A stretch of DNA of 64,000 nt from Paragonimus westermani (taxonomy: Eukaryota > Platyhelminthes > Trematoda > Plagiorchiida > Troglotrematidae), in NCBI GenBank assembly GCA_008508345.1, contig QNGE01003241.1, forward strand, positions 1 to 64,000, written 5' to 3'. This document shows, in pieces, positions 23,441-36,834 of this stretch. Under the pieces are notes generated by a model. It worked only from the letters and a program-made list of their open reading frames with translations. It was not told the origin of the DNA and did no database searches. Position numbers and translations under genes: made by a program. How positions within the stretch are numbered: the first letter of the stretch is position 1; each line of letters begins with the position of its first letter.

Positions 23441-26400
23441 TGTGCTGAACCTCAGTGTTGTCTTTGTTTTGGGATTGAATGCAGTCTTGATTGAAGTTCA
23501 AGGTCTCCTGCGTTCTTCTGAGGTTCCGAGCGTTATTGAGTTCTGTCCTGTGTGTTCGTTCGCTGGGCATTTTCGGGTTTCGTTGACCACACCGGTCGTG
23601 TAAAACTAGCATTTGTATGATAGATTATTTACGAAAAAGATAAGCACGTGGTAAGCGGCTGGTCAAATCACTGCCAGCCTAACATTCTAAGGGTAAAACG
23701 ACGTTGACAAATTCATGGAGCTGTTTGGTGAGTGGACTTCAAGGACAAGTGCTTAAAGCAACAGTTTTAAAAACAGAAGTCAGTTTGAAATTGTATACGC
23801 CTGAATCAGTTGAATGGATCCTGTCTTCACGGTGGTAGGCATGAACTACCCTGCCAATGCCGTTCAGCAGCCATCTCCATTTTCCGAAAATAAATCCGCT
23901 ACATCACCTACTATAATCTCATGTCTTTAGCAAAACACTATTTTAGCGTATATGATAATATTCGTTCTCATCATCCAGAATGTTAAGATGTACGAAAGAC
24001 AAAATAAAGCTGGATGCGAGTTTCATTATTTTAAGAACTGACATCTTTTATTAAATTAGGAAGATCTGCGATGACAGTATGCAACAAAAGTGGTTGTAGA
24101 GTCTCATCGACTTCTACGCGCGACGTCTCAGAATATTGTCAGCTGCTGTAGAGAGCGCTAATTTTTTGAAGTGCGACTGAATTCAGGGACGAGGACACAA
24201 TTTGAAGGCATACTGAGTTTAATATTTTTGCCTAGATGGTAATGGGTGGCTAATTCAGAAGAACACTATCGTATCCTAATCCAGGTGGAGCGGATTGCTA
24301 AAATGTGCGGTCTTTTGAAGAGAGGCTATTTTTGGAAGTACGCTGTTGACTGACAGAGGTCCGTTGGGAATACTGAAAATGGAGTGCTCTTTTTGGCCTA
24401 ACTAGGAGTTTACATGTGCGTTGTCACTGAATGTTTCGTTCGGCGGTTGGATATATGATTATTCAGAGTGGGTAAAACAGTTATGTAGTGTATTCTAATG
24501 CTCGCTGTTAAGAGAATGTTCCATCTTACCACTGGTTTCTTTGTTGTCTGAGCTCGTCGGAGAGTTGTGATAATTCGAACTAAGTTCGAACTGGTAGCCT
24601 TGGTGTTACGAGCCAAACTCAACATCTAAGGTCTTACTCACTTTAATGCGGACGATGCTCATCGGACCGCTCATCTGGTGCACAAATGCTCGGTTGAGTA
24701 CACGATGGCTGTCAGTCTTGCTGAGCCGTTGCAAAAAAACGAAACCATTCGCCCAAAATATCAGTTTTGGGATCACTATGAGATACTTTACGTAATTGTC
24801 ACTTAGCTCCCCTGTGTTCGTAGTCGGTGAGAAATGAGGCATCTACTCAAGATAGCGAGACACTAGCAAGTCACACTCAATACTTCTTTGCTGCTGCTGT
24901 TGCAATTAGTTGTTAATCAGTATCAAAATTTGTAGCCCACGGTTCATTGTCATAATTAGATAAAAGTCTGCGGCCGAATAGTTACATTTTTAAACCTGTT
25001 AGGTCTGTTACCGTCGGAGTTTATTTTTCTCTACAGTCACATTTGTTGGTCGTTATCAACTCAGTTTAGCTCGTATGTGTATACAGAAACAAGAACCACG
25101 TGATTAGTACACTGTTGTTAACACAACTTGAAATGTGATCTCGGCTTATAGTGTGAGTATGCGTGCGTGTGTATGTTCCATGTCGTCCCGTCTTAACTCT
25201 CTGTATACTTGACCAATTGTGTCTTTTCGTTTTTCACACGCTAGACTGAACCTTTCCAATGGAATGTCTTTGGAACCAGTGGCCACCGCCTTCGTTGTGG
25301 TTACGTTTGCACCTCTGTTAGAGCATGTTGACAGAAAGCTTAAGAAGATGGCAACATTCCTACAGCTTTGGTGACAGGATAGCAAGTCTATCTGCCACTT
25401 TTCATGTGAGAATGTGCTAAGGTTGATGCGCCAGGTCTTGATCAAACATAAGGGCACGTAAGCCATATTACCGGCAAAACTCATTATTGTTAGGTCCATT
25501 GTTGTTTTTTTACGTACGGATTTGGTTACGATCTGTTTATAGTAGAATAAAATATATGGATTCTATCATGAACACGAATAGATGAGCATATGAAATCAAA
25601 TGTGCAATGGGCTCCAGAGTGAAATGTTTCAGGCACGTATTGTCGTTTATTCCTAACTGTTATTCAGCTTATAAATTCTCTATCTACTTATTCGCATTTA
25701 AAAATGACACTCTTTGCAGTCGATCTCGAATGATGGAGTTTGGTCTGTTCTGATAAGAGAATGTTTGCTCATACAATCCTCTTTGTGTTGTTTAGAAACT
25801 AAAGTTGTGTTACAACGTTCGAAAATGTCGCAAAAAATGAACGAATGTTCATTTAAAAAGACCTGGGGGAACCAGCTGATGTACAGAAGTGCCATCGCCG
25901 AGCTCTGAAACATTCCGAAAGATAAGAGCATTTGCTGGTCTGCGGAGGGAGTTAGAAAGCCAGCAAACAAACACTCGACCATTGAATATAGTTTTGAACT
26001 TTTCAGTCGCCACAACTGTATGCAGATGCTCTTGTGCATATTACTACCGGCAGGAGGAGCTCTGATTTATCTTGGATTGCGCTGGACGTCCAGCCCAGAC
26101 CTTTGGCGCTGCCCCATGAGAAACTCAAACTAGGGAATCCTTCAATCAGTAATCATATGTATGCTTAGTACAACCAGTTCCCCAAGTAGATTTGAAAAAG
26201 GAACGACAGAAAACAGGATAGTTTGTAAAAGACGATGTGTTCAAATCACTCACAGAGTGACGGTGACAATGAAAATGAGGATGGAAAGGATCAAGCTGAA
26301 ATTGCAAACTGACATATGATTAAAGCATAAGTAACTTTGAAACGGAATGGAAATTAGCAAAACAAAACGAAACAAAAACGAAATTATCGCAGAAAAGTGA

Positions 26401-27199
26401 GGGTGGAGAAGGCGGGTATGTTTTCGAGTTTGAAAAATAACGTTTGTTCAGCGAAATATCACGGCTTCTGTTACTTGCCGTCGTTTTAAAGGGTGTATTA
26501 TTTGGAAGGCTGCAGTTACTCTGAATTTGTATCCAATCTCAAGTGTACAATGGTAGTACTGTACGTGGTAACGACTTGTCTGATCTGTCATACACTCTGG
26601 GATGTACTCAAGGATACGTGTCCGCAAATACTTTGACATAACATCAAGGTATCTGCTTCTACTGCCCAGTGTTATGGGAACTTTCTTGAGCGACTTCTGT
26701 ATCCGAATCATCTCTTCAAGGAGGAGGATTTTTGCGACGCGTAGTGTCTGCTGTTCTAAATAGCCCATGAATATATTCGCTACTCGGCTGCTATTACGAT
26801 TGCAACCATAGGTCTACTATAAACTTGAAGGATCTGCCAGACAGAAGTTATGCAACCTGAGCACTGAGAAACATTTTGTTCCCTTGATGAACTTGCGCAG
26901 ACCACTGAGAAGATGTGGTTCATGTGATGTTCTCCGGAGTGAAATTTCGCAAATTCTGATCACATATGGACATGTAACTAACTTTAAATGAGACAAAATT
27001 CCAAAGGGCGGAGACTATGGCTCAAGGGATTGAAGAGAATGACACGAAGAACTGGAAATAAAAATTGTAGGAATGCTGGCTACCAGGTTAACCGCAGCGT
27101 CAACAAAAACTCTTTTTGAACACACAATGGGGAGCTGCGACTTTTGTTAACCAAAGCCTAAGCAAACTGCAGTATGCGTTTCCGAGAATACGTCAGTAA
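23441..27199. other. No recognised gene
   Basis: About 3.8 kb with scattered open frames up to 117 codons (for example 25146-25499 and 26448-26768, both minus). None shows a known motif, and no repeat family from elsewhere in the window was noticed. Confidence 0.35.
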
Positions 27200-27339
27200 C
27201 TTTCACAGTCCTGTTTGGATAATGTGCCTGTAAATGATGATGCTGGGTGTCGTTCGTCGGTATTCACACAGGCGCCTGTTGTTCTTGGTTGAATAACGAA
27301 CTGTGAAGTTATTTTGTAGTACTGTACGTTTCAACCACC

Positions 27340-27460
27340 TCGGGTTGCTTTCCTCAGGAGTGTTGACACTCAGTCCATTTATCAATAACACGTTAAACAC
27401 GACGCCTAAACCGTTTGATCTCATTCGTACTAAATTTGGTGTGGATATCTTACACATGAT
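27340..27460. repeat. Dispersed repeat R, copy 1
   Basis: Shares TCCTCAGGAGTGTTG (27352-27366) and a later block, AAACACGACGCCTAAA (27395-27410) running to GTGGATATCTTACA (27441-27454), with 61860-62095. The complement reads as CAACACTCCTGAGGA, a kind of motif I associate with tails of flatworm LINE or Penelope elements (inference). Confidence 0.45.
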
Positions 27461-29488
27461 CAAGAAGTTATTTTGTGTTTAACATGGATGTGCAGCACGA
27501 TAGAAACTGATATATCTTACTGTATAATAACAGTACACTGAAGAATGAACATACATGAACTGATTGTGAACAAGTGGAATGTCTTCATGACTTTATTTAA
27601 GCAAGAATCTGAAAGTGAACCGGTGACGCAGTTGACACTGTTCGACTCAATAATGAGCGGAACAGCAGGCTCACCAGTACATGTCTCCACTGGACTGCAG
27701 TGACCTAAACACAGGTTTCATTTTGGCGTCGCAGGCGGTGTGCCTACCTGGTGTGGACCCAAGCTGCGCACAAAACACTCACGTGGGTAGCTATTTTCCA
27801 AGAACGTGTTGATAATTGTGTCAAGTTCAGTCATTAATGCAAACCTATGGAAATATTTTTCTGACGAGTGATGTCATGATGCGGATCGACCTCCGTATTT
27901 GATTCTGGGAGCCAAAGGTGTGCGCATCTGTAGATTGATTGGCTCATCACTTTAGGAAAAATGCTATCCTAAAGACTAGTCAGAGCGCCCGCACGTTTCC
28001 ATATTAGCAATGAATCAAACAGAGGGGTGCTTGTGGGTAAACATTTAGATATTCTGTTTAAATTCCTGTTGGTTACTTCTGGATAGTCACACAAATTTGC
28101 TCATTATGAAACAGTCCATTTGTGAGAGCAGATTAGGTGAACAATAAAAATTCTCGACGTTACAGACGGAACGCTTGAGTTCTTGCACACCCTTGTTCAC
28201 TTACTTTCCACAGATGTATCCAATGGGAGTGGATCTGCGAGCAGGGCCATCAAAAACTCTTCGATCCGTAAGACCTATTTACTTCAAACTGCACGCTTAA
28301 CATGAAATCCGAAAAAAATTGTTTGGAGCATTGTGTTGACATTTCCATAGGTGTAATTGTGAGAGTTAACGACCATTTCGTGTGCAGTTCCTTTGTCGCC
28401 TGCTCCCTTTCCTTGGTGCCTTTCTCCAACGGTAGGCAGCACATTAACTACATTTCCATGCTTTCTAGAAGTTCTGCCCGGCATACCATATAAACATTTC
28501 GCTCACATGATTCGAACTAATTCGTTTTGTTCTGTATGCATTTTAGGGCTTGGTGACCAATAAAAGAGAAGGTGCTCGTCGCCGATTTCGTTCTGGCCTT
28601 GCGTTAAAATTGTCTGTCAGAAAACCCTTATTATCAAGTCTCGTCATTTCGTACTCTCGGCTTGAATCGATCTGATTCAGATATGACACATCGCTAATCC
28701 CATAAAACTGTTAGCTTCCACTATCGAAACGATCGTAAACAATGACCAGACGGGAAACGAGTAGCCACATCACCATCGGAGGCTATTTCGTGTGTTCGGT
28801 TGCGCAACGAAACTGATATTTACGTTGAAAGGGTTTCCCCACTAAACTAAGTGACATCAATGCGTAGAAGATTGAACGGTATGTTTAGTGATGTTTGATA
28901 AAAGTCCGTCTGTGGCGTTGAAATCTTTTAGAATGGCGGTGAATTTGATGATTCGGTGTTACAGTTCTAATGTCCGGTTGTGTGGTCGGGCTTGGTCTTT
29001 AGATTTCGAGTATTTTATCACCATGCGAGGTGTCAGCTTATTGCTCAGAGGAACAGGGATACATTGTATTACCCCGGGAACAAGAAGGAAGAAGGAACTG
29101 CACATTAACCGAGTAAGCCATTCAGACAGATTATGACGAATTCTGAGCAAGCACATTATATCATCATCATCAACATATGATGGAAAGCAATACACGAGTG
29201 GTTCTCACTGATGCCCAACTACCACACAACCGTATACAGGGGGAGAGATAAAAATTTAACGGGAGGGTACCTAACTACTAAAAATAGCTAGGCCCACGTT
29301 CAAACTTTCAACATCAAGCTGCCTACACTTTGCAAACAAACAAGAAATCTATAAGTGACAGTAAGTAGCCAACAGTAAGGCAGTTTTCTTATGGCTTCCA
29401 CCATCCCGCTTCCCAAACTGTACTCACTTCATATACAACTCGGCCAAACAACGATAACATTCATACCACTGAGTTCGGTTAGCAGCTG
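27461..29488. other. No recognised gene
   Basis: About 2 kb of short open frames only. Confidence 0.35.
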
Positions 29489-31366
29489 TTTCACTTAGTC
29501 TCCAGCCACGGACTATGCCAGTCACGAAGTTCCTAGTCCGGGAGACGAATACGACCTATTGTGACCAATCCCTTGGTGGAAGATTTCTTTCCTCGACGCT
29601 CGGTCATCATCTCTCCGTCTCGCACCTGAAGTCAGTCAGAAGTAGTGTAGTGAGGACAGACGGTCGTACTATACTACTTACACCACTACTATTCAGTAGC
29701 GAGGCGACGGCATAGATCGAAATAGCCGCGGGACAAATACGGGAGAGATCATTGGAGAGCAGCATCACATGGAATGGCTTTTGCAACATGAGGGAACTGA
29801 GACTTGCCGTCCAAAGTGTCCAGAACATCCTGAGATCAGTGTTGTGTGCAAATGAGTGTTTCTGTTCGTACTCAGTTTGAGACGCATAACTCGTGTATTT
29901 ATTTATCCAAATAAACAACCTCTGTGCCATCCGCCTTCTCGGTTCACAATAGTAGCATTAGCAAAGAGTGCTCGATGTGACAGACGACTAGGTGGCATTC
30001 TTACTACATGGCCTAACTGTCTAAGTCTGTGCGAATATGAGGTTCCAACAAAAGAATTCGTTTGACAATCACCACCAAATGCCTGCATCATAGCCCTCTC
30101 GTTTCGTACTCGTTTATGCCACACATCGGTGGTCAAAAACCTGAAGACCGTTCAAGTCTTCCAGTCTGAGTAACCATGTTTGCCTACCGTGCAGTGTTAC
30201 GACCCCCTACTCTCGCCTTATAAATGAGTCGCTTCTTTTCTGCCAAAGGTGTCCTAGATGGGTAAATAACACCCTAGCCTTGGGTAGACGCTTTTGTCAC
30301 ATTCCTTACACCTACGTCGCTGTGGATGTACTTTCCGAAGTACACATACTGGTCAACAACTTTGATTACTTCATTTTCTAAGATTAAATCTATGTTATCA
30401 CAGTAGTCTTGCAGAGGCACTTTGCACTTTGTGGTTTCATAGTGCACTCCGAGCTATATGGCAGAATGCCAGATAGATTCTAGCATTGAAGGTTATCAAA
30501 CAACAACAACTTATCGTCAGCATTATGGTCAGTCAGTCTTTCACCAGGTGGGAGGTCTATACCGGTAGCTTGTAAGTGCAGCAGACGGTCTTCCATTGTT
30601 TCTTCTGACAGATCTGAACAAAAAATGATGAAAATGGACAGCCTGGATGTACGCCACTCATGGCGCTGAAACTGTCAAACAATTCACCACACACACTAAC
30701 TTGAGCTGAAATATGGGAATAGACCGCCGATAGTATGCTTACATATTTGATCGACACATCCCTCCGTTTAAGCGACACCGAAAGTGTAGATCTATCCACC
30801 GAATCAAACGCACCATTACAATCGATAAATACCGCAACTGCTGGCCGGCGATACAAACGATATTGCACCAAATTTTGGTGAACAGCAAAACTTCGGTCAG
30901 TGCATCCTCGACCAGCGTGAAACACTGCCTGCTCTTCCATAATATTTGTCTCCCGAGCTGTAGTGAGTCGATGAAGTATGGTGGGTGCCAGAACCCTAGT
31001 AATGACTCCGTTCAATCTAATTCCTCCATGGTTTTCGCAACAGCCCCAAACTCCTCTCGCGAATATGGCGACTATTATCAAATGACACCGACACGGAGGA
31101 ATGTTATTCGTAGTCCATACAAGCCAAAGCAAATGAACCAAGCCTCCACTAGCTCCCCTCAACCTTCGTCGAAAAGTGCAGGCACGAAATTATCCGGACC
31201 ATCAGCCCTATCACACCCGACAGCCGAAATGCAATCACGGGTCTCAGCTTTCGTGGACTGATCTAAATCTACCGACCAGGACACTATGTTGCAAGTTTGT
31301 GGTGGAAACACAGAATAAGCAGGAGACCAGCTAAATTGACTCTCGAATTGTTCCGCCTAACGCTCT
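29489..31366 (-). mobile_element. RTE-like LINE copy B (longest RTE copy)
   Basis: Read from 31366 down. The first 745 bases are the inverted near-twin of fragment A (RLERW region to GCPFSSF). One extra T in the T run near 30617-30625 shifts the frame. It then continues past A's end with RLLHLQATGIDLPPGERL and NADDKLLLFDN near 30500-30590, where the catalytic YADD has become NADD. KCKVPLQDY and EVIKVVDQYVYFGKYIHS (about 30430-30315), LQVFDHRCVA (about 30140), SHRLRQLGHVVRMPPSRL (about 30045-29990) and ALFANATIVN follow. At about 29900 a 300-bp stretch unlike RTE coding intervenes. TKGLVTIGRIRLPD near 29575-29530 then resumes the extreme C-terminus. It is truncated at the 5' end at 31366 and dead. 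Confidence 0.8.
29600..29900 (-). repeat. Unexplained segment inside RTE copy B, shared with copy G
   Basis: About 300 bp between the REGGW segment and the last C-terminal block of copy B. The same segment follows REGG-like sequence in the plus-strand copy at 36.9 kb, at perhaps 65-70% identity by eye. Landmarks are ACAGAAACACTCATTT, GTCTCAGTTCC and TACTGAATAGT. Usual RTE C-termini run straight from GG to the final NRSQWR region, so this looks like an insertion or a subfamily-specific segment. Confidence 0.5.
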
Positions 31367-33836
31367 TGTTGTTGAGAATAACAGTTTGCATGGAGCTTGC
31401 TGTCAAAAATCTTGTGGCACCATGTTGTGATTATAGCGCAAAATTTTGAAAGACTGATTTCTTTTTACCCATTTCGTCACGATGGCAAAAAGACATACTT
31501 TGTGAGATGCAGATATTCCGTTTATTCTCATCAGTTCGCATGAAACATTCGAACATATAAGTTTAGCGCATGACCACAAATCAATGAAACGTAAGCACGG
31601 GTGCATATCGGGGAGGGGGTAAACGATCCCAGTGTTGCAGGTATCCAGATGGGAATTTTCCACATTGTCCAACTGAGAAGTTTTTGCTGAATAAGTCCTC
31701 ATCTACTTTAACCGTGATTTACGCAATTGAGCCCTTCGACCATGCATATTTCAGCCGGTCATTCTCGCATTGTAGTCTGTATGATCTTTATCGAGTCAAA
31801 GACAGCATAGATGTCATTCAGAACTCTCAAGGTCACTTGAAAGATTGCGTTTTGCTCTTGTAGATCACCCTAAAGATCGGCCCCCTGTATCTCGCTGTGC
31901 ACGTGTTGAGATCACCGTCCCAGCAAAAGGCACTCAACGCGTTCTGAGCCCTGAATTCGGTGGAACTTCAAATAAATCTGTCCCAAAGCCAAAAAGACAA
32001 TATTTGGAATTCATCTCCCGTTGAGTTTTGTGATATGGCAGAACTAAAAATCGTCTACTTTGTTCACTGCTTTGGCTTGACACCAAGGGTACTGTTCAGC
32101 TTCTTCAGTTCAGAGTGTGTAGAGATCATGGTTGTGATGGTTCCACTTCTCTCCAGAACCCTTTTGACACATGTGTAGTGTAATTGTGTGTCAAAAAAAT
32201 GTACGTTTGTGTAATGTTTTAAATTTTTGTTGTTGGATTTCACGACATTCTTCTGTCACTCATTTAGAATGAATCACCGTCGTTTGTGACCTGTTCTGTT
32301 CGCAATTGATCTGATACGTGAAATGAACTTCTTCATGTTTTGTATCGAAATCATCTGTACCATTCTGAGTGGTCAAACAATTTCTTGGCGGGTTTATCAT
32401 AGCACGTTTAGTTGGAGTGAACCACTCAAAAAGTATATCTGAATGTGAAAGCTGTTACCATTCCGGGGTGGTGTCCGATGCAAGACAGGGCTTCATACAA
32501 CTACAGGCTAAATGATATATCAGTTAAACGATTTAACCGATACATCTGTGGAAATTTAAAACGCATCTGTTTGGAATTAACCTTAGTGCTTTGAATTGAG
32601 TGTAAACCGCATGCAAGGTTCAATCTGAGAGGGATCTTTTTTAATTTCGCGACTGATAAATAAAGTTGTTGAATCACAGTGGGATGATTAACGAAAGGGG
32701 TCACGGAACATCACCCAGCTTGAATCGGAACAGATTACCGCACAAATGGTGTAGACATACTCGATTCCCTCCAAATTACAGCTCGGCCTCTACGAATTAG
32801 AGAAAAGCAGTCTGTTAAAGTAGTCAACGACTGTTGCACCTGGAGTGAGTTCAGTTTTGTGACCATATTCTGAGATCCATCGAGGATATGCTTGACGCAT
32901 GCGACTTTGAGGATCACTGACCAACCATCTAGTCACTACTTCCATCCACACACCTAACATAACGTGACATAATCACCACTATCCATGCCCCTCCACGTCA
33001 GTCACTTAGCATTAACACAGCCCAGCACTAATTTTGGTGCCGAGAGAGAAACTCTGACAGTCATTACCATTGCTATACAGTTGCACTTGATTGATGATAT
33101 CAAGGGTAATTCTAGCCTTCGGATTAAAATCCTCGAGAATGGTCATCTTCACTCCATCTATTTCGTAATACCCCAGCCTGGGTAAAATTCAGCGTGATAA
33201 GCGCGAGCTGTTCAGTAGTTCCCCGGATCCACATTTAGCGATTTCTATTGGTCAGCAATAGGGGATTGTATTTAGTGTGCCAGTAAGATGTATCTCCAAG
33301 TCAGGTGTTGCAATTACAATTCAAGAGATGTGCAAGGCAAGTGAGGTGGAAATCAATAAAGTAATCTGGAAGTAATCCACCGTATATCAAGAGTGCAGAA
33401 ACTCGGTCCTGACTACGTTTCGGTCATCGTTCGCTATGGATTGAGAGTCCGTAAAATTAAAGACAGAAGTGAATTCGATATAACCAAATCGTAAAGCTAA
33501 TTCTGGGGCTTAAATCCTGGGTGCGAAATTACGAGCGTTCAATCCATTGTTCGGTCATTCCATCCTTCTCCTGACTGAGAACACAAAGTCAGATCACAAA
33601 GACTAGCTGTTATTTAGCCGACAGGTGGTAAATGTGGATTACATCTGCAATATCTTTTGCCCCGCTCATTTTTCTGGTTTCCGTAAAAATAATTTTCCGT
33701 TTAATATCAACACCCAGATAATTATATTGAATCTTTCATGCAACAATCATGCACTCCATCGGACGGCTTGATTCTAAACCTTGGAAGGAAGCGTGAACAA
33801 AACAAAAATAGACTATAGAAGCTCTGAATATGTATG
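31367..33836. other. No recognised gene
   Basis: Lies between the 5' truncation point of RTE copy B and the 3' end of the CR1 element. Short open frames only. Confidence 0.35.
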
Positions 33837-33866
33837 ATTCAAGGTAATTCAAGGTAATTCAAGGTT
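33837..33866. repeat. 3' decamer tail of the CR1 element
   Basis: ATTCAAGGTA at 33837 and 33847, then ATTCAAGGTT at 33857. It marks the insertion end. Confidence 0.7.
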
Positions 33867-33972
33867 TTAATGGTATAAGAAGCAATCAGCTTTACAATTA
33901 CCACAGGATGGAAGTATGTGATGTGCGTACAATGAAAAACAAGAATGCGTCTGTGAGTTTTTTTTACAGAAT

Positions 33973-35253
33973 TTAAGCACTGTGTGGGGGTTCGATATTT
34001 GGTTGTGTAGATAAAAATGAGTCTAGATTAGTTTTGAAAATATTTAAGTTGGGTGAGTGAGCGACATCTTGGGGTAGAGAATTCCAGGCGAAACACACGC
34101 GGACTGCAAAGAAATACCTCCGGCTGTTCCCTCGCGAGTGCGGTACTGCTAGCAAATAATCGTGAGTCCTGCTAATTCGCGGTTCTCGCCGGACAAACAG
34201 TTTTTGGAGCGGGTGGTTCGGTGTGTGTAATATGTTGTATGTAAGGATCAAATCGCCTCTGATGCGGCGATAGCAGAAGTCAAACAACTTAAGACTTTCA
34301 ATCCTCTCCTCATATGGTTTACTCTGGAGTCCAGTCACCAACTTGGTAGCTCGGTGGTATATTCGCTGTAGCAGAACTATATCCTTTTGAAGCCATGGTG
34401 ACCAGACTTGGACAGCATATTCCATCGTTGGTCTGATATACGTGTTGAGTATACTGGGCAGCGTCTGTCTTGTGAATCTACCGAAGATCCGTTTCAACAG
34501 TGCCAGGATTTTTGAAGTCCGCTTGTAGACAGCAGTACACTGTAATGAGGTCTTCAAGCTGCTACTAATCCAAACACCCAAGTCCTTTTCGTCAGTAGTC
34601 CATGCAAGACGATGCGGACCCAGTGTGTAGGTGAATTCAACACATTTTCCTATGTTGAGCATTTTGCATTTTTGAAAATTGAAGGGTAATTTGTTTCTCA
34701 ATGACCAATCATATAGTGCGTTGAGGTCCTCCTGCAAAAGTACACAGTCTTCGGAGGTGTGTATACTCGCCCATAACTTGATATCATCTGCAAATAAGAT
34801 AATTTTACATCGAACAAGGTTTGGTATGTCGTTAGCGTAGATTAGAAAGAGGGTTGGCCCAAGAACCGATCCTTGAGGTACTCCACTTGTGACCGCAACT
34901 GGCTTCGATAAAGCACCGTCGACTCTGACTTGAATAACACGGTCCATCAGGTAGTTCTCTAACCAAGCCAATAGTTTACCCGTGACACCGTGTTGTTTTA
35001 GCTTCTGTAAAAGTATGCTATGGTTAACACGGTCGAAGGCTTTGGACATATCCAGGTAGCAAGCATGGATGGGATTGCCGTTGTCTATAGCCAGCGTCCA
35101 GTCATCGAGAGTTAGGAGGAGGTTAGAGAGGCAGGAGTGACTCTTTCTGAAACCATGTTGTGCAATAGAGAGTATGTTATTTCCTTCAAGATGTTTGGTA
35201 AGCTTATTCGCCACTAGTCGTTCAAGCACTTTGGAGATCACTGATAGACAAAT
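33973..35253 (-). CDS. CR1 reverse transcriptase, partial
   Basis: Uninterrupted RT frame of about 427 codons. Motif A is YLDMSKAFDRVNH, motif B is SGVPQGSVLGPTLF, and motif C is ILFADDIKLW with both aspartates kept. The thumb has DEKDLGVWISSSL, and the C-terminal part has YIRPTMEYAVQVWSP and RATKLV, ending near FKTNLDSFL, typical of CR1. The open frame extends 54 codons further upstream, to 35415, but that part lacks homology and is probably flanking host sequence. Without the endonuclease it cannot be autonomous. Confidence 0.85.
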   Translation of the reverse strand: MCLSVISKVLERLVANKLTKHLEGNNILSIAQHGFRKSHSCLSNLLLTLDDWTLAIDNGNPIHACYLDMSKAFDRVNHSILLQKLKQHGVTGKLLAWLENYLMDRVIQVRVDGALSKPVAVTSGVPQGSVLGPTLFLIYANDIPNLVRCKIILFADDIKLWASIHTSEDCVLLQEDLNALYDWSLRNKLPFNFQKCKMLNIGKCVEFTYTLGPHRLAWTTDEKDLGVWISSSLKTSLQCTAVYKRTSKILALLKRIFGRFTRQTLPSILNTYIRPTMEYAVQVWSPWLQKDIVLLQRIYHRATKLVTGLQSKPYEERIESLKLFDFCYRRIRGDLILTYNILHTPNHPLQKLFVRREPRISRTHDYLLAVPHSRGNSRRYFFAVRVCFAWNSLPQDVAHSPNLNIFKTNLDSFLSTQPNIEPPHSA

Positions 35254-36834
35254 GCCATGCAGGGTAGTCAGAACAGAAAACGAATCAGAGGCAATCATCA
35301 CGCATACCACTAGAAACGTTAGAAGGAATCGGACTACATGGACGCCGACAATTGACCGAAGTAATCCGGTTAAGATAAAACGGAAAGATAAATGTGTACG
35401 ACCATACAGCAGCAATCTGAGTGCCTAATTGGAATGATACAGAACCATTTACCCTACAGTGAATGTATCTTAGAAGTTAGAATTCGAGAAACTCTTAGCT
35501 CTATGCAGGCAGTTGATATTCGATTCCAAACGGAGGTTTTCCACAATCTCGGACCTGACGATAGCTCCAGTTCCTGGGTCGTGCGGCATTGCACGATGCG
35601 CCTTGTTTGATTCGTTATGAGATGCATCTTTTGACAAATTATCTGCGCAGTTTCTAGCTTAAATACGTAACTGGTACCCAACAGATGAGCGGTAGTTACG
35701 GAATTTCTAACCATGCCGCCATATTCACCGCAACTATGGGGTAATTTCGCGACCATCTTCTGATGTCCATTCTTATATTTCTCGTGCATTCTGTCCGTCA
35801 TGAACCTATAAAGAACCGGGCATTTCCTTGTATCCACACACAACACTTTCTCAATCGTTCACGTATTTTCCAGATGCGCCACCAATGAATACAGCCGCAT
35901 CCATTTTTAGATAACCGACCTTGACATTTGCTTCGTCAAAAGACCTACGACAGTTTCGGATGCCCCTTTTTTCATTTCTTTCGCAGGTTTAACACCGGTG
36001 TTAATAGTATACCGTAACTATATTTCGGAGACATTTTAGACTACTAGCAGGACCTATTTTTCAAACTGACAGTAACCGACCCTGGCTCATTTTTTGTGTG
36101 GACATACAAAGATTCATTTCGCCGAGTGCATATTGCGATTCCATTACAGAATTCCACTGCATACAAACGGTTCGAGTCTGCCTGATCCTACAGTGATAAT
36201 GTGGTGAGAGGTGTTTGAGGTGCAAAACAGTCCCAATCACATGCAATGAACAGTTCGTCACTTGTCGAACAGTCAAGTGATGAGTTTACTGCATGGTTAG
36301 ACACATTACCAGGATGACCAGAACAGGTTAAGATGAGTTTCGACGACCCCATACAGAACACCGTCTATCTACAGATACGTTAAGGTGCAACTGAAGAACA
36401 CATTAAGTAAGTTCGTTCACACCTATGGTTCCTTGCCTCCAACTGATCAACTTAGTAAAAGTAAGCTTCACTTTGGGAACAGTTTCTACAGCCAAGAGGG
36501 CTTGTATGGAAGGCGTACCTGGTAAGTTGGAACAGGACTAATTTTCCCGATATGAGTACAGGGTCTGTGTCACACTGGAACTTGACAAGGAGTTAGCAGA
36601 AAAATGAGTCTCAGAACCTGATTGGAACCAGTCGTCCCCTCATGAACCTATGAAAGATATATGGATATTAAAAAATTATAAAATCGACCGGTCTTCTTGC
36701 GTTCGAAAGAAGCCACTCAGTGTGGTTGCCAGTGTGAAAATGATGAGATCACGGTTGATGAAAGTTGTGGTTGTCCAACAAAAGACGGAATCTTCTTGTG
36801 AGTTGTTCATCTCGGACATTACGCGGAATATCTG
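35254..36834. other. No recognised gene
   Basis: Contains a 130-codon open frame on the minus strand (35846-35454), which I do not recognise. It lies directly 5' of the truncated CR1 and is probably unrelated to it. Confidence 0.3.

Larger units (their letters stand above)
33837..35253 (-). mobile_element. CR1-like LINE, 5'-truncated
   Basis: Minus-strand CR1-type non-LTR retrotransposon. Recognisable RT begins at about 35253 (ICLSVISKVLERLVANKL) and the reading frame runs to a stop at 33973. The 3' untranslated part ends in about three copies of a 10-bp unit, ATTCAAGGTA on the plus strand, at 33837-33866. A short 3' tandem tail in place of poly-A is characteristic of CR1. The endonuclease and ORF1 are absent, as expected from 5' truncation on insertion. 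This is the least decayed TE coding region in the window and so probably the youngest insertion. Confidence 0.85.
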
